Assembly: GCF_022414535.1 (NCBI RefSeq)
Contig: NZ_JADWYM010000033.1
Coordinates: forward strand, 17,607-81,606
Source of the DNA: Streptomyces sp. MUM 2J
GTDB taxonomy: Bacteria; Actinomycetota; Actinomycetes; Streptomycetales; Streptomycetaceae
Length of the DNA: 64,000 nucleotides
Direction of reading: 5' to 3'
Shown: positions 49,987-57,911 of the stretch, in pieces
Numbering within the stretch: position 1 is the first letter of the stretch
Layout of the letters: each line of letters begins with the position of its first letter
Translations under genes and position numbers: made by a program
Notes under the pieces: model-generated
Databases searched by the model: none
Seen by the model: the letters and a program-made list of their open reading frames with translations, nothing else
Told to the model about the DNA's origin: nothing

Positions 49987-51558
49987 ATGGACCGGCGCAC
50001 CTTCATGGGCGGCACGGCAGCCGCCCTCACCACACTCACGACCACCACCGCCTGCACACCCACCGCGACCGGCAGCACCGGCAGCACAGGGACCGGCACG
50101 AGCAGGGCACCCGGCTCCCCGTCGCCGGGCGGGACCACCTCCTCCCCCGGCCCCGCCGCCTGGACCGCGCTGGCCGGCGACCTCGACGGCACCCTGGTCC
50201 GGCCCGGCGACGCCGACTGGCAGTCCGCCCGCCAGTTGTACAACACCCGCTTCGACTCCCTGAGGCCCGCCGCCGTCGCCTACGTCGCCCACGCCGACGA
50301 CATCCGCACCACCCTCACCCACGCCCGCGCCCACGGTGTCGCCGTCTCGATCCGCAACGGCGGCCACTCCTACGCCGGCTGGTCCTCCGGCGACGGCCGC
50401 CTGGTCATCGACGTCTCCCGGCTCGACACCGTCCGCGCCTCCGGCGCCACGGCCGTCGTCGGCGCCGGGGCCAAGCTCATCGACGTCTACCGCGCGCTGG
50501 CCGCGAAGGGCGCGACGATCCCCGCCGGCTCCTGTCCGACCGTGGGCGTCTCCGGGCTCGCCCTCGGCGGGGGCCACGGCGTGGTGTCCCGGGCCTACGG
50601 CCTGACCTGCGACAGCCTGACCGGGGCGACGCTGGTCACGGCGGACGGCACCCGGCTCACCGCCGACGCCACCGACCACACGGACCTGTTCTGGGCACTG
50701 CGCGGCGCGGGCAACGGCAACTTCGGCGTCGTCACGGAACTGCGCTTCCGCACCCATCCCGCGCCGCAGGCCGTCACCGCCTACCTGTCCTGGCCCTGGT
50801 CCAGGGCGGCCGCCGTGCTGGAGGCCTGGCAGGAGTGGGGCCCGTCCCAGCCGGACGAGATCTGGTCGGCACTGCACCTGGCGAACTACACCGCGGGCAC
50901 TCCCACGGTCACCGTCTCCGCCTTCTCCCTCGGCACGTACGGCGAACTCCAGAACGCCGTCGACCGCCTCGCCTCCCGCGTCGGCGCGAACGCGGCCAGC
51001 GTCTCGCTGCGTCGGCGCTCCTACGAGGAGGCCATGGAGATCTACGCCGGCTGCTCGGCCTTCACCGACGACGACCAGTGCCACCTGCCGGGCCCGACGC
51101 CGGGCCGCTCCCCGCAGGGGGCCCTGCACCGGGAGACGTACACGGGCCGCTCCGACCTCTTCGACCGCTCGGTTCCGGCCACCGGGGTCCGGGCCCTGCT
51201 GGCGCAGGTGAAGAACGTCCGCGGCGGATCGGGCACCGTGATGCTCACCGCCCTCGGCGGTGAGGTGAACCGCGTCCCGCCGACGGCGACGGCCTTCGTC
51301 CACCGCCGCTCGCGGATGCTGGCCCAGTACATCGCCTCCTGGCACGCGGGCACGGACGGTACGGCGGCCCGGTCCTGGCTGACGGCGGCGCACGACGCGA
51401 TGCGCCCGTACGCCTCCGGCGCGGCCTACCAGAACTACACGGATCCCACGCTGAAGGACTGGCGCACGGCCTACTACGGCGCGGCGGCGACCCGTCTGAC
51501 GCAGGTGAAGAGGCAGTACGACCCGGACCGCGTCTTCAGCTACCCGCAGGCCCTGTAG
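49987..51558 (+). CDS. Tat-exported FAD-linked oxidase (BBE family)
   Basis: A 523-residue protein from ATG 49987. The N-terminus MDRRTFMGGTAAALTTL is a twin-arginine signal, and TTACTPT may make it a lipoprotein. The FAD-binding PCMH domain has IRNGGHSYAGWS, whose His is the covalent FAD site, and SCPTVGVSGLALGGGHG, with a Cys placed for bicovalent linkage. The C-terminal berberine-bridge segment has YQNYTDPTLKDWRTAYYG. It oxidises a sugar or aromatic alcohol outside the cell; the substrate is unknown. Isolated gene, convergent with the PAP2 gene. Confidence 0.9.
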   Translation: MDRRTFMGGTAAALTTLTTTTACTPTATGSTGSTGTGTSRAPGSPSPGGTTSSPGPAAWTALAGDLDGTLVRPGDADWQSARQLYNTRFDSLRPAAVAYVAHADDIRTTLTHARAHGVAVSIRNGGHSYAGWSSGDGRLVIDVSRLDTVRASGATAVVGAGAKLIDVYRALAAKGATIPAGSCPTVGVSGLALGGGHGVVSRAYGLTCDSLTGATLVTADGTRLTADATDHTDLFWALRGAGNGNFGVVTELRFRTHPAPQAVTAYLSWPWSRAAAVLEAWQEWGPSQPDEIWSALHLANYTAGTPTVTVSAFSLGTYGELQNAVDRLASRVGANAASVSLRRRSYEEAMEIYAGCSAFTDDDQCHLPGPTPGRSPQGALHRETYTGRSDLFDRSVPATGVRALLAQVKNVRGGSGTVMLTALGGEVNRVPPTATAFVHRRSRMLAQYIASWHAGTDGTAARSWLTAAHDAMRPYASGAAYQNYTDPTLKDWRTAYYGAAATRLTQVKRQYDPDRVFSYPQAL

Positions 51559-51580
51559 GCGGGACGCGGGCCCCGCGGCG

Positions 51581-51604
51581 GCCGGCCACGACCGGTCGGC
51601 CGGC
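51581..51604. terminator. Bidirectional terminator between convergent genes
   Basis: GCCGGCC (51581-51587) pairs with GGCCGGC (51598-51604), lying between the FAD oxidase stop (51558) and the PAP2 stop (51619). Confidence 0.55.
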
Positions 51605-51618
51605 ACCGGCACGGGCCG

Positions 51619-52326
51619 TCAGGCGGCGAGATCGCGCTCCTCGGTCTCCACGACCTGCTCGCCGCGCGTGCCGGGGACGGCGCCCCCGCGCGTCCCCGCC
51701 GCCGACCGGCTGCGCACCACCCATCCCGCCCGAGGCGACCGCTCCGCGGCCTTCAGCACCGGGGTGAGCAGGGCCATGGCGAGGGGCGACAGCAGCAGGG
51801 CGACAGCCGTACCGAGGGCGAAGCCGCCGACGACGTCGGTCGGGTAGTGCACACCCATGTAGACCCGGCAGAAGCCCTCCAGCAGTGCGATCCCTATCCC
51901 GACGAGCCCGAACCTGCGGTGGGCGACGAAGAGGGCGACGCCCATCGCCATGGTGATGGTGGCGTGGTCGCTGACGAACGAGTAGTCGGTCTTGCCGGAG
52001 ACGAGGACGTCCAGACCCTGATGGTCCAGGAAGGGCCGGGGCCGTTCCACGAAGCCGCGGATGGGGACGTTGACGAGCACGGCGATCGCGGCGGCGAGCG
52101 GCGCCCAGACGAGCGCGGCCACGGAGGACACGGCGTCCTCGGCGCCGCGGCGCCGCACGGTCCGCCAGCACCACAGCACGAGCAGCACCATGGCGAGCAG
52201 CAGCCCGTACTCGCCGACGTACGCCATGACCGTGTCGAACCAGCGGGGTGCGTCCTTGGCGAGGCCGTTGACGTCGTAGAGCAGGTCGACGTCGGGGTTC
52301 GCCCCGGATTCGGCGAGTCCAGCCAT
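51619..52326 (-). CDS. PAP2-superfamily membrane phosphatase
   Basis: A 235-residue protein from ATG 52326 (MAGLAESGANPDVDLLYDVN). About five membrane helices. The acid-phosphatase motifs are FVERPRPFL (motif 1), YSFVSDHATI (motif 2) and CRVYMGVHYPTDVVGG (motif 3), with catalytic His residues in motifs 2 and 3. It dephosphorylates lipid pyrophosphates, for example undecaprenyl pyrophosphate or phosphatidate, on the outer face. The C-terminal 50 residues are hydrophilic and variable. It is 195 nt from the peptidoglycan hydrolase gene upstream, a plausible envelope grouping. Confidence 0.88.
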   Translation of the reverse strand: MAGLAESGANPDVDLLYDVNGLAKDAPRWFDTVMAYVGEYGLLLAMVLLVLWCWRTVRRRGAEDAVSSVAALVWAPLAAAIAVLVNVPIRGFVERPRPFLDHQGLDVLVSGKTDYSFVSDHATITMAMGVALFVAHRRFGLVGIGIALLEGFCRVYMGVHYPTDVVGGFALGTAVALLLSPLAMALLTPVLKAAERSPRAGWVVRSRSAAGTRGGAVPGTRGEQVVETEERDLAA

Positions 52327-52521
52327 GGTGCCGCGGCCCCTTACGTCGTTCTCCCGGACGCACCGGCCGTGCGCCGCCTGTGCCCACCCCCGTGGATCAC
52401 CGGTCGTCAACAGGAACGCACGGCCCCCGTGAATACGTTCCGCCCTCCACTGAATGATCACGCAGACGTTATCGAAGAGAGATCCATCACCGCAGCTCAG
52501 GGGGTGGGACCCCAGGCGGCG

Positions 52522-53529
52522 TCAGACAGTCGTGGGGAGCGCTTTCGCGCCATCCTCGGTGACCCGGGTGGCCCCGAAGTAGTCCGGCGTGTCGATCGGG
52601 TCGAACCGGATGACGGCCCCCGGCCGCGGCGCGTCGATCATGTATCCGCCGCCCACGTAGATCCCCACGTGCCGGATGGCGCGGGAGTCGGTGAGGTCGT
52701 CGGAGAAGAACACCAGGTCCCCGGGCAGCAACTCCTCCCGCCCCGGGTGCGGTCCGGCGTTGTACTGGTCGTTGGCGACACGGGGCAGGGTGATCCCGAC
52801 GGTGTCGTAGGCGGCCTTGGTGAGCCCCGAGCAGTCGAACCGTCCGTCCTGGCCGGGTGTGCCGTCGCCGCCCCAGAGGTAGGGGGTGCCGAGCTTCTTC
52901 TGCGCGAAGTAGATGGCGCCCGCGGCCTGCTTCGACGGATCGACCCGCTTCACCGGGGCGGCGAAGGAGTCCTGGAGCGTCGTGATGACCCGGACGTAGT
53001 TCTGAGTCTCCTTGTACGGTGGCACTCCCCCGTACTTGATGACGGCGTACGCTCCCGCGTTGTACGCGGCGAGCATGTTCTTCGTCGTGTCGCCCGGCAC
53101 ATCCCTGACGTAGGAGGCGAGTTCGCAGTCGTACGACGCGGCCGACGGGATCGCGTCGTTCGGGTCCCACACGTCGCGGTCGCCGTCCCCGTCGCCGTCG
53201 ATGCCGTGCGTGGCCCACGTCCCCGGGATGAACTGCGCTATCCCCTCGGCCTTCGCCGGGCTCTTGGCCCGCGGGTTGAACCCGCTCTCCTGGTACAGCT
53301 GCGCGGCGAGCAGCGCCGGGTTGAGCGCCGGACACAGGTTGCCCCACTTCTGCACCAGCGTCTGGTAGGCGGCGGGCACGGCCCCCTTGGCCAGCGCCTT
53401 GCCGACGCCGCCGAGGCCCCCCAGCATCGTCCCGGCGACGATGTACACGCCGGCGACGAGCACCATGACGAACCCGAGGGTGGCGGCCACAGCGGCGGTC
53501 GCCCCGATCCACACCTTCCGCACCGTCAA
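52522..53529 (-). CDS. Membrane-anchored lytic transglycosylase / NlpC-P60 hydrolase
   Basis: A 335-residue protein from ATG 53529. One N-terminal helix (about 11-33) anchors it. Residues about 60-185 are a goose-lysozyme-like transglycosylase (catalytic Glu in LYQESGFNP, then AEGIAQFIPGTW and AAYNAGAYAV). Residues about 200-320 are NlpC/P60 with Cys in FDCSGLTKAAYD and His in RHVGIYVGG. It cuts both glycan and peptide bonds of peptidoglycan. Two-domain enzymes of this type are the VirB1-like components of Gram-positive type IV secretion systems, and a T4SS-like cluster starts 3 kb to the right. Confidence 0.9.
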   Translation of the reverse strand: MTVRKVWIGATAAVAATLGFVMVLVAGVYIVAGTMLGGLGGVGKALAKGAVPAAYQTLVQKWGNLCPALNPALLAAQLYQESGFNPRAKSPAKAEGIAQFIPGTWATHGIDGDGDGDRDVWDPNDAIPSAASYDCELASYVRDVPGDTTKNMLAAYNAGAYAVIKYGGVPPYKETQNYVRVITTLQDSFAAPVKRVDPSKQAAGAIYFAQKKLGTPYLWGGDGTPGQDGRFDCSGLTKAAYDTVGITLPRVANDQYNAGPHPGREELLPGDLVFFSDDLTDSRAIRHVGIYVGGGYMIDAPRPGAVIRFDPIDTPDYFGATRVTEDGAKALPTTV

Positions 53530-53616
53530 CCGCCCCTCACCGCCCGGGAGTACGCCGAGGTCAGTGTAGAGGCGAGCCGCGCGGCGCGGGCGCCTTGACG
53601 CACCGCCGGAACCTGC

Positions 53617-54381
53617 TCAGGGCGCGGAGACCGCCTCCCCGTACAGCCGCGCCGCCTCGGTCCCGAGGGCGACGCTGTAGGAGACGTCGTCGGTGTTCCC
53701 GCCCCGCTCGTGCCCACCGAGGACGCCGACGACCTTCCCGTCCCCGTTCACCCAGGGGCTGCCGCTCGTCCCCCCGCTGAAGCCCGGACACTCGATGCGC
53801 TGCTGCGTACGGCCCTGTGCGGTCGGTTTGTTCGTGCAGGTGACCGGTGTCTCACCGTCGCTCGGATACCCGGTGACCGTGACGGCGGTGGCGCCGGTGA
53901 CCGTCCCGGTGGCGAACCGCTCCGCGCCGACGACGTCCTCGATCCCGTCCCCCGCCCGATCGGGTTCGAGGACGGCGAAGGCGACGTCGCTGTCCTCGTC
54001 CTGCCGCTCGGCCCACCCCTCGGGCAGCACCCGCCGGGCCACCTTCCAGACGCCGTGCGGGGCCTGCCCGTCGCGGTACCCGGGGGCGAACAGCAGCTCC
54101 CCGGCGCCGTCGAGGCAGTGGGCGGCGGTGAGGACGAGATCGCGCCGCGGGCTGTGCACGACCGAGGCGGTGCAGAAGTGCCCCCCGACGACGTCGTCCC
54201 CGTCGCGGAACAGCACCCCGACCCGGTCGCTGCGCTCGCTCACCACCGCCCCGGCGGTCACCCCGAGGGGACCCGTGCCGGCGTCGGCGACCGCGAGGGA
54301 CGAGGAGGTGACGACCGGCAGCACGAGCGCGGCGAACAGCGCGAGGCGCCGGGGGCCCGGGGAACGGGATTCTCTGTCCAT
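53617..54381 (-). CDS. Secreted trypsin-like serine protease
   Basis: A 254-residue protein from ATG 54381 (MDRESRSPGPRRLALFAAL). A signal peptide (about 1-40, ending AVADA) is followed by a chymotrypsin-like domain. The triad is His in LTAAHCLDG, Asp in DEDSDVAFAVL and Ser in GGTSGSPWVNG. Two Cys pairs are possible (HFCTAS/AAHC and VTCTNK/IECPG). The absence of a pro-region and the Gly-Gly-Thr-Ser-Gly-Ser-Pro loop resemble V8-like or spore-associated trypsins. Probably acts outside the cell; isolated monocistron. Confidence 0.87.
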   Translation of the reverse strand: MDRESRSPGPRRLALFAALVLPVVTSSSLAVADAGTGPLGVTAGAVVSERSDRVGVLFRDGDDVVGGHFCTASVVHSPRRDLVLTAAHCLDGAGELLFAPGYRDGQAPHGVWKVARRVLPEGWAERQDEDSDVAFAVLEPDRAGDGIEDVVGAERFATGTVTGATAVTVTGYPSDGETPVTCTNKPTAQGRTQQRIECPGFSGGTSGSPWVNGDGKVVGVLGGHERGGNTDDVSYSVALGTEAARLYGEAVSAP

Positions 54382-54567
54382 CGGGAACCACTGTGACCGA
54401 CGAACCTGAGAGAAACACCGGAACCGCTCACCCGCGCCGCCGGCCCGGGCATCCCGAGCCGCGTGCACCGCTGCCCTCGCGCGTGCTCCCCGGCCGACGC
54501 CGGCCCCCGGCCGGACGACCCGCGCCCGCCGCGGACCTGCGTCCTGACCGAAGAGCCTCCGACCGGC

Positions 54568-55512
54568 TCAGCCAGGCGTCCCGGGCGAACGGCCCGCTGC
54601 GCCCGTCTCGGCGGGAAAGCCCACTCCCGTCAGCTTCTCCGACACCGCCCACAGCCGCCGCGCCACCGCCGGGTCGCTCGCGGCTCGGGAGCGACCGACC
54701 AGCGTGGGCGCCCCGCGCAACTCCCCGAACCCGTCGGGCCCCACGTAGCTCGCCCCCGGCACGTCCTCCACCGCCGCGTACAGCGTCGGCAGTGCGCCCG
54801 CCCGGTCCGACTGCGCGATCAGGCGGTTGCCGGCCTGCATCAGCACCCGCAGCACGGGGTTCCCGGCGTGGCTCTGGAGGTTCGTGGCCGCGTATCCCGG
54901 ATGGGCCGCCACCGCGCGCACCGGCGACCCGGACTCCGTCAGCCGGCGCTGGAGTTCCAGCGTGAAGAGCAGGTTCGCCAGCTTGGACTGGGCGTAGGCA
55001 CGCTGCGGGTCGTAGTCGGCGGCCATGTCGAGGTCGTCGAAGTGGACCGCCGCGCCGCGCCAACGGTGCGCTCCGGAGGCGACCGTCACCACACGGTCCG
55101 TCACGTGCGGCAGCAGCAGATTGGTGAGCGCGAAGTGTCCCAGGTGGTTGGTCCCGAACTGCAGCTCGAAGCCGTCCCGCGTCCGCTGCTGCGGCACCAT
55201 CATCACACCTGCGTTGTTGATCAGCACGTCCAGTGGACCGTCCCAGCCGGCGGCGAAGTCCCGCACCGACGCCAGGTCCGCCAGGTCGAGCCGCCGCACC
55301 TCCGTGCTGCCGCCGGCCTGTGCCGCGGCGGCCCTGCCGCGCCCCTCGTCCCGTACGGCGAGGACGACGTGCGCCCCCGCCCGGGCCAGCTCCCGGGCCG
55401 CCACCAGGCCGATCCCGCTGTTCGCGCCGGTCACCACCGCCGTGCGACCGGACAGGTCGGGCAGCGAGGCCGCCGTCCACGTGCTCGTCGAGTCCTTCTT
55501 CTGATCCGCCAT
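54568..55512 (-). CDS. Short-chain dehydrogenase/reductase
   Basis: A 314-residue protein from ATG 55512. The Rossmann nucleotide site is VVTGANSGIGLVAARELA, NNAG appears in LDVLINNAGVMM, and the catalytic YxxxK is YAQSKLANLLF after the Ser in VVTVASGAHRW. The layout matches the retinol dehydrogenase/protochlorophyllide reductase-like subgroup, NADP(H)-dependent. Substrate unknown. It is divergent from a TetR gene, with a shared 62-bp promoter region that contains a near-consensus promoter, so TetR repression is likely. Confidence 0.88.
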   Translation of the reverse strand: MADQKKDSTSTWTAASLPDLSGRTAVVTGANSGIGLVAARELARAGAHVVLAVRDEGRGRAAAAQAGGSTEVRRLDLADLASVRDFAAGWDGPLDVLINNAGVMMVPQQRTRDGFELQFGTNHLGHFALTNLLLPHVTDRVVTVASGAHRWRGAAVHFDDLDMAADYDPQRAYAQSKLANLLFTLELQRRLTESGSPVRAVAAHPGYAATNLQSHAGNPVLRVLMQAGNRLIAQSDRAGALPTLYAAVEDVPGASYVGPDGFGELRGAPTLVGRSRAASDPAVARRLWAVSEKLTGVGFPAETGAAGRSPGTPG

Positions 55513-55518
55513 CCCCTC

Positions 55519-55567
55519 AATGTAGGCAACGCCAACAATGATGTCAACGACAACATCGCGTTACGAT
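55519..55567. promoter_or_regulatory. Overlapping divergent SDR and TetR promoters
   Basis: Minus strand: TTGACA (55542-55547) and TACATT (55519-55524), 17-nt spacing, for the SDR gene. Plus strand: TACGAT (55562-55567), 7 nt before the TetR ATG. Direct repeats CAACGCCAAC (55527-55536) and CAACGACAAC (55545-55554) lie over the SDR -35 box and are candidate TetR sites. Confidence 0.65.
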
Positions 55568-55574
55568 GGTGCCC

Positions 55575-56168
55575 ATGCCCGCAAGCCGCCCCTACCACCA
55601 CGGAGACCTGCGCGCCGCCCTGCTCAAGAGCGCCGAGCGCACCCTCCGCGACAAGGGCGCCGCCGCACTCTCCCTGCGGGAACTCGCCCGCGACATCGGC
55701 GTCAGCCACGCCGCGCCCGGCCGGCACTTCAAGGACAAGCAAGCCCTGCTGGACGCCCTGGCCCTGGCCGGATACGAGCGGCTGCTCCGCGATCTAGCCG
55801 CCGCCGACGCCACCGACCGGCCCATCGACGAGCGCATGGGCGCGCTCGCCCGCACCTATCTCGGGTTCGCCATCGACAACCCCGCGCTCCTGGAACTGAT
55901 GTTCGCGCGCAAGCACGAGCCCGACAGCTCCGACCGGCTCGCCGCCGCCGTCGAGGAGTCCTTCGACTCCCTCACCCGCATCGTCGCCGACGCCCAGGCG
56001 CGCGGCGAGATCGTCGCGGGCGACCCCGAACGGATCATGATGGTCATCGCCGCCGGCATGCACGGACTCGCCGCCCTCGTCGCCGGCTGCGCCCTCACAC
56101 CCGAGGAAGCCCTCGCCGGCCTCGACGAGCAGGTCCACCACCTGCTGTACGGCCTCAGGCCCCGCTGA
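55575..56168 (+). CDS. TetR-family repressor
   Basis: A 197-residue protein. ATG 55575 (MPASRPYHHGDLRAALLKSA) is preferred over GTG 55566, as TACGAT ends 7 nt before it and no ribosome site exists, suggesting a leaderless transcript. Helix-turn-helix: LSLRELARDIGVSHAAPGRHF (core SLRELARDIGVSHAAPGRHF). The C-terminal domain (about 75-195) is helical with GLAALVAGCALTPEEALAG, a WHG/TetR_C_13-like ligand domain. It probably represses the divergent SDR gene and itself until a ligand of that pathway binds. Confidence 0.87.
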   Translation: MPASRPYHHGDLRAALLKSAERTLRDKGAAALSLRELARDIGVSHAAPGRHFKDKQALLDALALAGYERLLRDLAAADATDRPIDERMGALARTYLGFAIDNPALLELMFARKHEPDSSDRLAAAVEESFDSLTRIVADAQARGEIVAGDPERIMMVIAAGMHGLAALVAGCALTPEEALAGLDEQVHHLLYGLRPR

Positions 56169-56340
56169 ACCGAGAGCGCACCACACACCCCGCGCCGTGG
56201 GAACATCGCGACGGCCCCTCACCCGACCCGCCGTCAAGAACACGGCGTGTTCGTAGAAGTGGGTCAACGACGGAACCACACGACAGGTTCCGCTCCGTCC
56301 TCGTTGCCCGGCGTGACCTGCCGTGATACACAGAGTGACG

Positions 56341-56395
56341 ATACGACCACTCGTATACCGCTCCTCACCGGCAGACCGGTCCCGGTGAGGAGCGG
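56341..56395 (+). promoter_or_regulatory. Structured leader upstream of the T4SS-like operon
   Basis: ATACGA-CCAC-TCGTAT (56341-56356) is directly followed by a 14-bp perfect hairpin, CCGCTCCTCACCGG (56358-56371) with CCGGTGAGGAGCGG (56382-56395). It lies about 150 nt before the first gene. The rest of 56169-56543 shows only a small hairpin GAACAC-GGC-GTGTTC (56238-56252) after the TetR gene. Confidence 0.55.
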
Positions 56396-56543
56396 TGAGG
56401 TGGTGTTGGCAAGCTGTTCGTGCGAATCCCGCCAATCAATGACGCCAAGTCGACATACGACGGCGAGATTGTCGGCGACAATGAGGCTGACCTCTGCACT
56501 CCGCAGGGGACTGTGGAACTACCCAACAGGGGCGGTGACTTAC

Positions 56544-56852
56544 ATGCTCTTTGCGGCCGACAAGGGAGACATCAACACCATCATCGGCGGGATCGCTCCG
56601 GACTGGGGCCCGTTCGGCAGCCTGGGCAACGAGGCCAAGGTGATGATCGAGGTGGTGATGGCCGTCGCCATCCTCCTCTGCCTCGGCATCGCCGTCTGGG
56701 GCGCCGCGAAGCAGCGGATCGGCGCCACGGCCCTGAGGGACACCTTCAGCGCGGAGCAGGGCAAGGGGCTCATCATCGCCGGACTGACCGGCGTCTTCAT
56801 CATCGGCTCGCTGGGCACGCTGTTCACCATCGTGTACGGCATGGCCGTGTAA
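56544..56852 (+). CDS. Pilin-like (VirB2/TrbC-type) small membrane protein
   Basis: A 102-residue protein from ATG 56544 (MLFAADKGDINTIIGGIAPD); an earlier ATG at 56481 gives a head with poor third-position GC. Two hydrophobic helices (about 32-53 and 76-100) flank a basic/acidic loop (AAKQRIGATALRDTFSAEQG). This topology is that of TrbC/VirB2-like T4SS pilins or of small transfer proteins, but without a clear signal peptide. It is the first gene of the T4SS-like operon, 234 nt before the next. The call is by topology and context only. Confidence 0.65.
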   Translation: MLFAADKGDINTIIGGIAPDWGPFGSLGNEAKVMIEVVMAVAILLCLGIAVWGAAKQRIGATALRDTFSAEQGKGLIIAGLTGVFIIGSLGTLFTIVYGMAV

Positions 56853-57086
56853 CCCCTCCGGCCCGCCCCACCCCTCCCGCCTTGCACCGCCCCTCCCACT
56901 TCGTCCTCTCCGGCCGCACCCGGTCCGGTTCCCTCCACCCCACCCGCCCGTCGTGCCCACCGGCTGAGGTTGCGTTTCCCTGATGTCGAGTCACCACACC
57001 GCGCCCGCACGGGAGCCAGCACGGCTACCGTCGTACATCCACGTGTCCGCATGTCCTGGCACGACGTCGAGGGGGGCGTCCACGGC

Positions 57087-57911
57087 ATGAGTCCCGGTGA
57101 CGAGCACGGTTACGGCGGTACGGGCCACACTCGCACCCGGCTGCCCGAGGGCGACCCGTACGGCGGCGCCCGGCGCACCGCCCGCTCCTCCTCCCGCAGC
57201 CTGGTCACGGTCGTCGGCGTCGTCGTCCTCCTCATCGCCGCGATCGCCTTCGCGAACCGTGGAGGAGACGATTCCTCATCGGCCGACGGCGGCCCCGCCA
57301 ACGGCTCCAAACCGCAGTCAGCGGCCACGGCCGCGAGCGGGGTACGCCCGGTGCACGCCTCACCCGGGGCCATCCCGACAGGCTTCGCCCACGACCAGCA
57401 GGGCGCGCAGAGCGCGGCGGCGAACTATGCGGTGGCGCTGGGGTCGGCCGAAATGTTCAACGCGGCCAGACGGCACGAGATCGTGAGCACCGTCTACGCC
57501 CCCGATGTCGCCACCGCCCGCCAGACGGACCTGGACGCTGCCTACTCAAGCGAGAGGTTCCTCGCCAACATCGGCCTCGGCAAGGACGGCACTGCTCCTG
57601 CCGACCAGACCTTCGTGTCCCGGGTCGTTCCGGTGGGAACCAAGGTCACCGCATCGAGGGCGGACAGCGCGACAGTCGAAGTCTGGTACACCTCGCTCTT
57701 CGGTCTGTCCGGCGAGGCATCGACCAACCCTGTATCCGAGAGCTGGTACACCACCACTTACCAGCTGAGGTGGGTCGACAGCGACTGGAAGGTCACCGAC
57801 TTTCGGCAGAAGGACGGGCCCGTGCCAGTCGGCCGCGATCAGAAAGCCTCCACCGCCGATGACATGACGAAGGCCGTCGAGGAGTACGGAGGGTTCACGT
57901 ATGCGCGCTAG
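57087..57911 (+). CDS. VirB8/TcpC-like membrane protein
   Basis: A 274-residue protein from ATG 57087 (MSPGDEHGYGGTGHTRTRLP), with GGGGGG 9 nt upstream. A hydrophilic cytoplasmic head (1-38), one helix (about 39-56), a Ser/Ala linker and an extracytoplasmic domain (about 110-260) resembling an NTF2/VirB8-type fold: YAVALGSAEMFNAARRHEIV, then VSRVVPVGTKVTASRADSAT and YQLRWVDSDWKVTDFRQ. This is the layout of TcpC/VirB8 scaffolds in Gram-positive T4SS. Its end overlaps the next gene by 11 nt. Fold assignment is inference. Confidence 0.65.
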   Translation: MSPGDEHGYGGTGHTRTRLPEGDPYGGARRTARSSSRSLVTVVGVVVLLIAAIAFANRGGDDSSSADGGPANGSKPQSAATAASGVRPVHASPGAIPTGFAHDQQGAQSAAANYAVALGSAEMFNAARRHEIVSTVYAPDVATARQTDLDAAYSSERFLANIGLGKDGTAPADQTFVSRVVPVGTKVTASRADSATVEVWYTSLFGLSGEASTNPVSESWYTTTYQLRWVDSDWKVTDFRQKDGPVPVGRDQKASTADDMTKAVEEYGGFTYAR

